Assembly: GCA_934477125.1 (NCBI GenBank) | Contig: CAKSOL010000011.1 | Span: forward strand, 60,064 to 124,063 | Direction of reading: 5' to 3' | DNA: 64,000 bases | Source: an uncultured Eubacteriales bacterium | GTDB taxonomy: Bacteria; Bacillota; Clostridia; Oscillospirales; Acutalibacteraceae | Shown: positions 1 to 7,663 of the stretch, piece by piece | Numbering within the stretch: position 1 is the stretch's first letter | Layout: every line of letters begins with the position of its first letter | Notes under the pieces: model-generated | What the model saw: only the letters and a program-made list of their open reading frames with translations | Told to the model about the DNA's origin: nothing | Database searches by the model: none | Translations under genes and position numbers: made by a program

Positions 1-672
1 TACGACGCTCAGAACAACGGTAACGACGACAGACGACGAGGATGCGGGAAAGGCTATCCTGAAAAAGGTCATAACCGGCGTACAGCCGTCAACCGCAGCC
101 GCCTCCTCAAGCGAACGCGGCAGAGAAAGATAAAACTGCCGGAAAAGAAATATAAACAGCGCGCCGCGAAGTCCGTAGCCGAAAAACGTCGGCAGAACAA
201 GCGGAAAAAAGCCGCCCGGCGTTCCGAGCTTGGCATAAAGCAAATACTGCGGTATCAAAATCGTCTGAATAGGAATTACCATTGAAAAAACAAGCATCAG
301 AAAAAACAGACGTTTGCCCTTGAATCTATATCTTGCAAAGCCGTATCCGACAAACGAGCATATGAAAACGTGACCCGCAGTTGAAAGCACGCAATATATA
401 ACCGTTCTGAAAAGCGAACTGAAATAATGAAGATGCTTTGCCGCTATTGAATAATTATAAAAATAGAACTTGTTTATTATCCAGGTGACCGACGCGTCGT
501 TAATATCCGCAGGGGATTTAACGGAGGTTATCATCATATAGAAAAACGGATAAAGAAAAACAACGGCAAGGTCGAATAAAACGAAATATAAAATCGCTCT
601 TGAGACCGCAAAAAGCAGAGATTTCCTGCGCAGTCCCGTTTTTTCAAGCTTTTGTTTTAATGAAAAATTCAA
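1..672 (-). CDS. Carbohydrate ABC transporter permease, MalG type (partial)
   Basis: This is an integral membrane subunit of a carbohydrate ABC importer. The frame is open from a TTG start at 672, behind a GGGGG Shine-Dalgarno, to the window edge, giving 224 residues with the C-terminus missing. A first membrane segment lies at about residues 20-45. Near the visible end is the EAA loop (EEAAAVDGCTPV, then FRIAFP), which docks to the ATPase in this family. It begins 13 bp after the MalF-type gene at 686-1555, so the two form a permease pair. It is the second such pair of this minus-strand operon and no ATP-binding subunit is visible. The sugar cannot be told from the sequence. Confidence 0.9.
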   Translation of the reverse strand, partial: MNFSLKQKLEKTGLRRKSLLFAVSRAILYFVLFDLAVVFLYPFFYMMITSVKSPADINDASVTWIINKFYFYNYSIAAKHLHYFSSLFRTVIYCVLSTAGHVFICSFVGYGFARYRFKGKRLFFLMLVFSMVIPIQTILIPQYLLYAKLGTPGGFFPLVLPTFFGYGLRGALFIFLFRQFYLSLPRSLEEAAAVDGCTPVMTFFRIAFPASSSSVVVTVVLSVV

Positions 673-685
673 AATATCGCCCCCG

Positions 686-1555
686 TTAATTATTGTTCAT
701 CTTTTTGATAAACGGGCTTATTACGGCAAAAATCACGCCTAACAGAATCAAAACAACCGAAAAATATATCCAGCTCATTGCGGAAGAATATTCAAACTTA
801 TTCTTTTCAAAGCCCTGACTGACTATATAATTCAGCAGGTCGTTATCCTCAAAGGCAAAGGAAATAACGGTATAAACAGCGTTAAGCAGCAGTATCGGAG
901 TAGTCATAGGCAAAGTTATTTTCCAGAATATTTCCCATTCGCTCGCACCGTCAATTCTCGAAGCCTCATAAAGACTCGGAGAAATTCCCTGAAGTCCGGA
1001 AAGGAAAAGCACTATCTGCACTCCCGAGTTCCACATTATCAGGGTTATCCGGTTAAAGAAATCGGTAATATACCTTGTGAGAGTTGACCCCAAATACTGC
1101 TGAACATTTGCCGGCAGCAGCATTCCCCTTGCGATTTCCATACTCCCGGACTGCACGTTCTGACCCAACAGCTGACTCATTATGTATCCCGTTCCCAGAA
1201 GAACCGGCAAAAAGAAAACCAATCTGAAAAAGCTGCGAAGCTTAAAGCTTCTGTTTAATATAACTGCAGTTATAAGGGAGAATATCAAAATCATCGGCGT
1301 GTCTATGAGCATAGTTGAAACGGTGCTCAGAAGCATAGGCAGAAAGCTGTCGTCAACAACGAACGCCTCCTTATAATTTTCAAATCCGGCAAAGGTCATA
1401 TTATAGCTTGTAAGGCTCTTAATATTACCGAAGCTCATAAGAAATGAAAACACGACCGGGTAAATCAAAAGAAAAACCGTTGCAAACAGCCAGGGGGATA
1501 AAAAGACATATCCGGCGCGATTTTTCCGTTTTTCAAAACTGGTTGCTTTTCCCAT
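686..1555 (-). CDS. Carbohydrate ABC transporter permease, MalF type
   Basis: This 289-residue membrane protein is the MalF-like half of a heterodimeric sugar import channel. It has a short basic N-terminus, a first membrane helix at about residues 18-38, several further hydrophobic segments, and an EAA loop (LYEASRIDGASEWEIFWKI) at about residues 193-212. It starts 2 bp after the stop of the DUF5696 gene and is followed by a MalG-type gene, which implies translational coupling. The pair has no solute-binding protein directly beside it. It may use the fused binding protein encoded at 7664-10567, or the upstream DUF5696 protein may act as an extracellular partner. Both options are inference. 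Confidence 0.92.
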   Translation of the reverse strand: MGKATSFEKRKNRAGYVFLSPWLFATVFLLIYPVVFSFLMSFGNIKSLTSYNMTFAGFENYKEAFVVDDSFLPMLLSTVSTMLIDTPMILIFSLITAVILNRSFKLRSFFRLVFFLPVLLGTGYIMSQLLGQNVQSGSMEIARGMLLPANVQQYLGSTLTRYITDFFNRITLIMWNSGVQIVLFLSGLQGISPSLYEASRIDGASEWEIFWKITLPMTTPILLLNAVYTVISFAFEDNDLLNYIVSQGFEKNKFEYSSAMSWIYFSVVLILLGVIFAVISPFIKKMNNN

Positions 1556-1557
1556 TG

Positions 1558-3750
1558 CTATTCTCCCGCAATTAAATAGTTTTTGCCGCCGACGTTTTTT
1601 CCGTCAAGCTCAAAATCCGTCTCATTATAATTTATAAAAACCTGAGTTCCGTCCGAATAAACAACCTCAATAACGCCGTCGGCTAATATTGTATGCCGCT
1701 CCATCGTTTCGGCTTTTAGGTCTGCAAAGTCCTTTTCGAGCCTTAATACGGTTGTTTTTATTTTCTCCCTCCAAACAGAAAATTCGGAAGAGAAAAGGCT
1801 GTTATAATTCGACTTTAAAAGTCTCGCCGTGCTTTCCCAATTCAGAATATAGCTTGGAACGCATCCGTTCTCAACCCATTCAAGCACACAGCGCTCATAA
1901 TCGTAATGCGTGTTTCCGGCTGTTCCGGTATACGGAATATAGCCATGAACAACCATTTGATAAAACGGAACCTTTTCGCTCGTAAAGGTATATCCGCTGT
2001 CGTCGGACGGCAGCGAATAAATCATATCCGCAGCCGAAAGCGCATAGGCGTTTCCGGTTGTAACACCGACCTGACCGCCGTTTTTGCCGATTTTTTTCAT
2101 CGCCTTCAAATAGCTGTCAACTATGCCCTGACGGGAAACGAAATTACCCTTGGAATAGTTAGGATAAACCAATTTTCCGACAGTAAGGAAATTTATTCCT
2201 ATATCATCGAAGGATGAAGCAAATTTATCTGCGGCGGACGAAATAACGTTTTTTGCGTTAAGAACATACCGTGTTTCGGTTTTATCGCAATAGAATTTAC
2301 CGAAATAGTTTCTTGCCGCATCCTTGCGCATATTAAATTTGCCGGTATCTTTATCGGCGATAACCGTTTCAACATCCAAAGACAGCCTGCCGCCGCTTTT
2401 TTTGAGCTGAGCATTCAGCTTTTCAAGTCCTGATTTTCCGCCGAGCTTTCTTTCCGCCTTGATTTCGGTCGGAATTCTGTCCCAGCCGCCGCTTGACCAT
2501 CCGGAAAGAACCGTATCCTGCCCCTTTATCCCGCTTTTCGCAAAATAATCGGAAATTTTCCGAGCTTGAGCATAGGTTGTCATTTTACAGTAGGATTTAC
2601 CGAAAATTCCGTTTTTCTGCACTCCGCAGAGGATATTCAGCGAAACCGAGGTATTTTCAACGCTCTCATGCTTATACAGTATTTTCTTATCGGTCAGATA
2701 TTTTCTGTAAGCCCTCGCCATACCGCCGTAATTATTCTCATCGCCGCTCAGCAGCTCAAAATAACATCCGTGGTCCGAACGGGAGCGCTTATCGGTCAGA
2801 GCGGAGAAATTAGTGTCGTTCATAAGCATATCCGAATGGGTGCGGTAATGGAAAGACGCATATACGCGGTACAAATTCTTAATCTGATAACCCGGCATAC
2901 TTATATTTATCTTCGCATCAGCCTCGCCGCTTTCGATTATTGCGAGCAGACCGCCGTTTTGAGTTGAAATTCCCCAAACGGGCAGCAAAGCGCCGTAAAT
3001 ATTATCCTCCCAGTTTCTTTCAAGCTGAACAAACGACAAATCGCTGCTGCCGTAAACCGAAATCTGCTGCAAGGTGTCATCGGCGCCGTTCTTTTCATCA
3101 AATCTCATAATCGCGCCGCAGCCGTCCGGATAAAACATATATCCGTTTTCTCCTCTTATAACGGCACCGAAATTCTGAAGCATTGATATTGAAATGATTT
3201 TACCGCCGTTTTCCTCTTTAATGGATTTATCCGGAATCGTATAGTAAAAACCGTTTTCGCGTATTCCGAATTCGACCGAAAAGGATATTCCCGCCTTTTT
3301 TATCGACACTTCAAGTATAAGTCTTTCGTTTTCAACCGACGCGCTCGCCCTGATGTCCCTGTTGCTGCCGTCATAAAGAGTATATTCGCTTACGGCTTCG
3401 GATTCGTCTGCCGCCATAACGCTTAACAGCGCGGACGATATATTGAACGACGGTGACTCCTGATATAAAAACTCATCGGTTATAACGTTTGACCATACCC
3501 TGCCGTCCCTTGCGAAAACGAACAAATCCATTCCCTTCTCATCGAAGCAGAGCTTCAGATTGGAATTTTCGGCAACCGTTATCATTTCCGAGCTTTCCGG
3601 AGTTTTCAGAGAAATATCTTCCTCTCCGAAATCATCCAAAAACTCAGAAATATCTATATCCGCCTCATATCCGCCGTTTTCGGCGGAGCAAACAAACGCT
3701 GAGGAAAGCAAAATTATGCACGCCAGCAAAAAACAATTAAATTTCCGCAT
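1558..3750 (-). CDS. DUF5696-type secreted protein
   Basis: This 730-residue exported protein has a signal peptide (MRKFNCFLLACIILLSSAFV, cleavage near SAE). It starts behind an AGGAGG Shine-Dalgarno. About residues 190-225 carry a segment like the DUF5696 signature (YMFYPDGCGAIMRFD). About residues 370-640 alternate strands and helices in a way that suggests a glycosidase-like alpha/beta barrel (for example LSGWSSGGWDRIP). No lipobox or C-terminal anchor is visible, so it is probably secreted or held by partners. It sits between a YIP1/NHL pair and a permease pair, an arrangement I associate with DUF5696 loci in Firmicutes. The function is unknown. A glycosidase or a glycan-binding accessory of the transporter are the two readings. 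Confidence 0.72.
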   Translation of the reverse strand: MRKFNCFLLACIILLSSAFVCSAENGGYEADIDISEFLDDFGEEDISLKTPESSEMITVAENSNLKLCFDEKGMDLFVFARDGRVWSNVITDEFLYQESPSFNISSALLSVMAADESEAVSEYTLYDGSNRDIRASASVENERLILEVSIKKAGISFSVEFGIRENGFYYTIPDKSIKEENGGKIISISMLQNFGAVIRGENGYMFYPDGCGAIMRFDEKNGADDTLQQISVYGSSDLSFVQLERNWEDNIYGALLPVWGISTQNGGLLAIIESGEADAKINISMPGYQIKNLYRVYASFHYRTHSDMLMNDTNFSALTDKRSRSDHGCYFELLSGDENNYGGMARAYRKYLTDKKILYKHESVENTSVSLNILCGVQKNGIFGKSYCKMTTYAQARKISDYFAKSGIKGQDTVLSGWSSGGWDRIPTEIKAERKLGGKSGLEKLNAQLKKSGGRLSLDVETVIADKDTGKFNMRKDAARNYFGKFYCDKTETRYVLNAKNVISSAADKFASSFDDIGINFLTVGKLVYPNYSKGNFVSRQGIVDSYLKAMKKIGKNGGQVGVTTGNAYALSAADMIYSLPSDDSGYTFTSEKVPFYQMVVHGYIPYTGTAGNTHYDYERCVLEWVENGCVPSYILNWESTARLLKSNYNSLFSSEFSVWREKIKTTVLRLEKDFADLKAETMERHTILADGVIEVVYSDGTQVFINYNETDFELDGKNVGGKNYLIAGE

Positions 3751-3761
3751 ATCCTGCCCTC

Positions 3762-4379
3762 CTAAATAAATTTGAACCTTATTTCTTCAATCAAATTGAA
3801 AATCAGGGAAAAAAGCTGAACTGTCAGCGCATAGAGCAGCAGCAAAACCGCCCACATAACGACTATTGCAAAAAGCGACAGCAACGTTATTCCGAAAGCT
3901 TTTGAAATAGTGTAATCATTTAAAACAACCAATGAAACGAATAAAAGAATTATCATCCAAAGCAGTCCGGCATAACGTATGCACATAAAAAATCCGGTTT
4001 CCTCGCTGCTGAGGAATTGAGAAACGATAATTGAAATCAGGGTAAACGCCGTATACGGAACGGTGCAGTAGCCTGAGACGGTAAGCTGTTCCTTAAACGT
4101 GCTTTCTCCGTCAATCAGAGCCGTCATAGCATAGCTGCATATCACCCACGACAGCAGCGGCACGGTTAATATTGCAAATTCAAGCACAAGGCTTATGCTT
4201 TCACGGCTTTTAGCTGCCAGCGGAAAATGAACCGTATATCCGTATACATAATCCGATACAAAGGCGATGAGATAAAGCAAGACCGTCTGCCAAACCGGAA
4301 ATTTCTTTTCCCGCTTGACAATCTGCATACAATCAACCGGATAGCAGGTTATCAGCAGTATTCTTTTCAAAAAGCTCAT
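3762..4379 (-). CDS. YIP1-family integral membrane protein
   Basis: This 205-residue polytopic membrane protein begins with a short amphipathic N-terminus containing ITCYPVDCMQIVKR. About five hydrophobic segments follow, starting at about residues 31-48, 63-85, 105-125, 134-155 and 163-195. Size and topology match bacterial YIP1-domain proteins; I judge this from layout and not from a catalytic motif. The start codon overlaps the stop of the upstream NHL/TPR gene by 4 bp (ATGA), so the two are translationally coupled and their products may associate in the membrane. The location inside a sugar-transport operon suggests a scaffold or sensor role there, which is unproven. Confidence 0.62.
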   Translation of the reverse strand: MSFLKRILLITCYPVDCMQIVKREKKFPVWQTVLLYLIAFVSDYVYGYTVHFPLAAKSRESISLVLEFAILTVPLLSWVICSYAMTALIDGESTFKEQLTVSGYCTVPYTAFTLISIIVSQFLSSEETGFFMCIRYAGLLWMIILLFVSLVVLNDYTISKAFGITLLSLFAIVVMWAVLLLLYALTVQLFSLIFNLIEEIRFKFI

Positions 4380-5815
4380 TTTCCGCCGCCTCCGTAATAA
4401 TAAGTGTCAATCGCTTTCCTGCCCTTAAAAAACAGCAGCCTTATAAGGAAGTAAATCAAAACGCCCAAAACGGCGGCAGCCAGAACTATCCATCCGAAAT
4501 ATTGCCGGAAAATCTCATGGCGGTATTCCGAAAAAGCCTTTGAGTATCCCGCTTTATCGTCAGAATTCTTGAAATACGACATAGCGGCTTTATAATTTTC
4601 CTGCTTCATACTGATATTTCCCATAGCCGAGTTAGCGAGCGAGCAATTAACGTTCACATCCAGAACCCTGTTCCATTTTTCCATAGACGCCTCGTATTTA
4701 CCGTTTTCAAAAAGCATATATGCGCTGTGGATGCTTTCTATATAGTCGGTAGGCGAAAACCTATGCAGAGTTCCGTTTGAGGAATCCAGAACAAACACCT
4801 CTCCCTTACTGTTTACGTCAACCGCAACCGGAGTTGCAAACTTGCCTCTGATATTTCCTATTCCTCCGAAAACCGCAATCATTTCGCCCTTTGAGGTAAA
4901 GCTGTATACCTGACAGCTGTATTTTTCCAGAGCATATATAATACCGTTTTTATCAACGCCGATATCAATGAAATCCGGACCGAATGAATTAGTTGATTTA
5001 TCCTCCTCGGTCGCCTGACCGTAAACTCCTTCGGGGAAAATATTCTTTCCGTCAACGTTCAGTATTCTGATTTGATTTTTAGTATCGTTTGCAACCGCGT
5101 ATACAAGGTCGTTTTCGCCTATGGCGAAAGCATTGTATGCCGCCGCCTGTTCGGTTTTCATCTTCTTTTTCTGAATTTCGCTTCCGAAGGTTCTTATAAA
5201 AAACTCCTTGAGATTGAATGAAACCTTATTTGCTCCGACAAAGCCCTTAAAATCGTTCTTTGCGTCAATCATCATAAACTGCTGCGAATAAATAAGGTAT
5301 ATCAGCCCCTGCCTGCTTACCGCAAGCCGATTAACCGAAAAATCAGCCATATCGCTCAGCAGGTCGGTTTCCGGCTTAACAAAGCTTTCGATAAGCTCAT
5401 CCGTTTTATTCAGGTGAACAATCTGCTGATTCCCCGTATCTGAAACAAAAAGGTCTCCGTTTTCGGTTACGAAAACGCTTTTCGGGCCTGAAAGTCCGCC
5501 GGAGTTCGTGAAATCACGGTTATAGCTGCCGTCCGGATTTAATTTGATTATCCTGTTTTTTTGACCGTCCGCAATGTATATACTGTCGTCGCTGCCGATA
5601 AAAATATCGGTTGCTTCGCGGAAGGTTGAACCGCTTTCTCCGAGATCGGATATAACCTGGACTGCCTTATAACACAGCGGTGTTTTTATCCTTTTATCAT
5701 TCTCAATAACAAAATTCATTTCCGGAGCCGCAAAAACAGGTGCGGAAAACAGCATAAGCGACATTAAAATCGAAAAAATCCGTTTAAAATATTTTTTACC
5801 CGTTTTAATTTTCAT
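4376..5815 (-). CDS. NHL-repeat beta-propeller protein with TPR segment and C-terminal membrane anchor
   Basis: This is a 479-residue exported protein. A signal peptide (residues 1-29, ending FAA) is followed by a propeller of NHL-type blades at about residues 50-360, with recurring patterns such as DIFIGSDDSIYIADGQKNRI and SVFVTENGDLFVSDTGNQQI. A short helical TPR-like stretch (about residues 370-435, SLANSAMGNISMKQENYKAA) precedes one membrane helix (WIVLAAAVLGVLIYFLI) and a basic tail. The propeller should therefore face outward and the C-terminus inward. It is coupled by a 4-bp overlap to the YIP1 gene. Propellers of this kind bind ligands or proteins, so an outside sensor or a docking platform for the transporter is a fair inference. 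Confidence 0.75.
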   Translation of the reverse strand: MKIKTGKKYFKRIFSILMSLMLFSAPVFAAPEMNFVIENDKRIKTPLCYKAVQVISDLGESGSTFREATDIFIGSDDSIYIADGQKNRIIKLNPDGSYNRDFTNSGGLSGPKSVFVTENGDLFVSDTGNQQIVHLNKTDELIESFVKPETDLLSDMADFSVNRLAVSRQGLIYLIYSQQFMMIDAKNDFKGFVGANKVSFNLKEFFIRTFGSEIQKKKMKTEQAAAYNAFAIGENDLVYAVANDTKNQIRILNVDGKNIFPEGVYGQATEEDKSTNSFGPDFIDIGVDKNGIIYALEKYSCQVYSFTSKGEMIAVFGGIGNIRGKFATPVAVDVNSKGEVFVLDSSNGTLHRFSPTDYIESIHSAYMLFENGKYEASMEKWNRVLDVNVNCSLANSAMGNISMKQENYKAAMSYFKNSDDKAGYSKAFSEYRHEIFRQYFGWIVLAAAVLGVLIYFLIRLLFFKGRKAIDTYYYGGGGK

Positions 5816-5822
5816 TTTTCCC

Positions 5823-6713
5823 TCACTTAATTCCCGAATGAGCCATGGTCGAAAGCACCTGACTTTGCATAAGCAGATAAACTATTATAACCGGCATAGT
5901 CATAACAAAGGTTGCCGCTGCGACCGCTCCGGCGGTAGTTATTGCGGCGGCTCCCGTTCCGGATATCATCTGCACAGCCAGCGGCAGGGTTTTAAGAGTT
6001 GCCTTGCTTGTATAGATAAGCGGTCCCATATAATCGTTCCAGCTTGAAATAAAGGAAAACACAATAAGCGTCGCGCAGGCGGGCTTCATCATCGGCAGAA
6101 TGATTTTCCAGTAAATGTATATTTCTCCGGCGCCGTCCATTCTTGCAGCCTCAAGATATGCGTTGGGGATTTGCTCTATAAACTGCTTCATCAGGAAAAA
6201 GTTGAACGCAACCGCTATTTTGGTTACAATCAGCGCGGCATAGGAATTAAGCAATCCCAGCTCCTTAACTACAAGATAGCTCGGAATCTGCGTTACTGAC
6301 GCAGGAAACATAAGAGCAGCCAAAATCACCGAAAAGATTATATTTCCTCCCTTTGGATTTTGCTTTACAAGACCGTAAGCACCGAGGGTTGAAACGATAA
6401 CCGACGCCCCGACGCTCAGCACCGTTATAAAAAGACTGTTAAAAACATATCTTAAAAACGGCACTTCCGAATTGCTGAGGCAATTAAACAAATCCCTGAA
6501 ATTTGAAAAAGAGGGGCGCTTTGTAAAAAAGGTCGGAGGGAAGAGATACAATTCGTCAATAGGCTTAAACGCCGTTACAACAAGGTAAACCAGCGGCAGA
6601 GCCGTAAAGCAGACCATTATAATTAAAAATACAAACAGCGCTATTTTCGACGCTTTAACCGAAAATAAGTATTTTCCGCGAAAGCGAACGCTGCGTCCTG
6701 AAACCGTCGACAT
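5823..6713 (-). CDS. Carbohydrate ABC transporter permease, MalG type
   Basis: This 296-residue membrane subunit has a first membrane helix at about residues 24-48, about six hydrophobic segments in all, and an EAA loop (NAYLEAARMDGAGEIYIYW) at about residues 183-203. A GGGGTG Shine-Dalgarno precedes the ATG. It lies 17 bp downstream of the MalF-type gene at 6731-7660, and both follow the fused binding-protein gene, so these three form the core importer of the locus. No nucleotide-binding subunit is present, so a shared MsmX-like ATPase encoded elsewhere must be assumed. The substrate is probably an oligosaccharide released by the beta-helix and GH78-like enzymes upstream. Confidence 0.92.
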   Translation of the reverse strand: MSTVSGRSVRFRGKYLFSVKASKIALFVFLIIMVCFTALPLVYLVVTAFKPIDELYLFPPTFFTKRPSFSNFRDLFNCLSNSEVPFLRYVFNSLFITVLSVGASVIVSTLGAYGLVKQNPKGGNIIFSVILAALMFPASVTQIPSYLVVKELGLLNSYAALIVTKIAVAFNFFLMKQFIEQIPNAYLEAARMDGAGEIYIYWKIILPMMKPACATLIVFSFISSWNDYMGPLIYTSKATLKTLPLAVQMISGTGAAAITTAGAVAAATFVMTMPVIIVYLLMQSQVLSTMAHSGIK

Positions 6714-6730
6714 CTTTTTTCACCCCATTC

Positions 6731-7660
6731 TCAATCAGAGGAAAGAATTTTCCTGACAATCTTACCTGCGGAAAAGGTTATAATAAACAGAACAACCGCA
6801 ACGCAGGAGGCATAACCCATTTCAAAACGGGTAAAAGCAAAATCATATAAATGAGTTACCAATGTATGAGCGCAGTAATCAACGCTCGGCAGACCGCCGA
6901 CGGCAACCGCAATATCAAATACTCCGAATGCCGCAACTATGGAATTTATCGCTCCGAACAGCAGCTGCGGCTTCATCTGAGGAAGTATAATATATATCAG
7001 CTCCTGCGTTCCGTTACGTATTCCGTCGATTTTCGCCGCCTCGCTCAGCTCCTCGGAAAGTCCCTGAAATCCGGCGATAAAGGTAAGAAAAGTTGTTCCC
7101 ATTCCCATCCATATCGAAATAAATATGATAACTCCCAGCACGTATCTTGTATCAAGCGTCCATTGTATAGGAGAGGAAATAATCCCGATATTCATAAGAA
7201 AGCTGTTTATAAAACCGTAAGAATCGGACGAGAAAAAGTACAGCCATATTGTACTCATGGCAATTCCGCTGCAAATTGACGGCGCATAAAAAGCGAGAGA
7301 AAAGAAATTTCTCATTTTTCCGGTCTGACAGATAAGCCAGGCAAAAACGAAGGACATTATGTAAGTGACAGGTCCGGAAATAAATGCGAATGTAAAGGTA
7401 TTTTTCAGGGCGATAAGAAAAACATCGTCCTCCAAAAACAGATAAACATAGTTGGACACTCCGACAAAGCTCGGCGCGCTCAGCATATCGTAATCAGTCA
7501 GGCTCAGCACAAGCGAAGCGCCGACCGGAAGAATTGTAAAAAGAAAAAACAGCAGCAGATACGGCGCAAGGCACAGATAGCCGACCTTTGTGTTTCGGTA
7601 GCCGTATACCATTGATTTCTTTCGTTTCAAACTATTCACCAACCCATAGCAATGTTGCAT
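6731..7660 (-). CDS. Carbohydrate ABC transporter permease, MalF type
   Basis: This subunit has up to 309 residues, with hydrophobic segments from about residue 28 and an EAA loop (LSEAAKIDGIRNGTQELIYI) at about residues 204-225. The start is uncertain. The ATG at 7660 has no clear Shine-Dalgarno, whereas a TTG at 7630 has GGTGA just upstream and would trim ten residues. The gene begins right after the stop of the fused binding-protein gene (3 bp gap from the ATG), consistent with coupled expression. It pairs with the MalG-type gene 5823-6713. Confidence 0.9.
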   Translation of the reverse strand: MQHCYGLVNSLKRKKSMVYGYRNTKVGYLCLAPYLLLFFLFTILPVGASLVLSLTDYDMLSAPSFVGVSNYVYLFLEDDVFLIALKNTFTFAFISGPVTYIMSFVFAWLICQTGKMRNFFSLAFYAPSICSGIAMSTIWLYFFSSDSYGFINSFLMNIGIISSPIQWTLDTRYVLGVIIFISIWMGMGTTFLTFIAGFQGLSEELSEAAKIDGIRNGTQELIYIILPQMKPQLLFGAINSIVAAFGVFDIAVAVGGLPSVDYCAHTLVTHLYDFAFTRFEMGYASCVAVVLFIITFSAGKIVRKILSSD

Positions 7661-7663
7661 TTA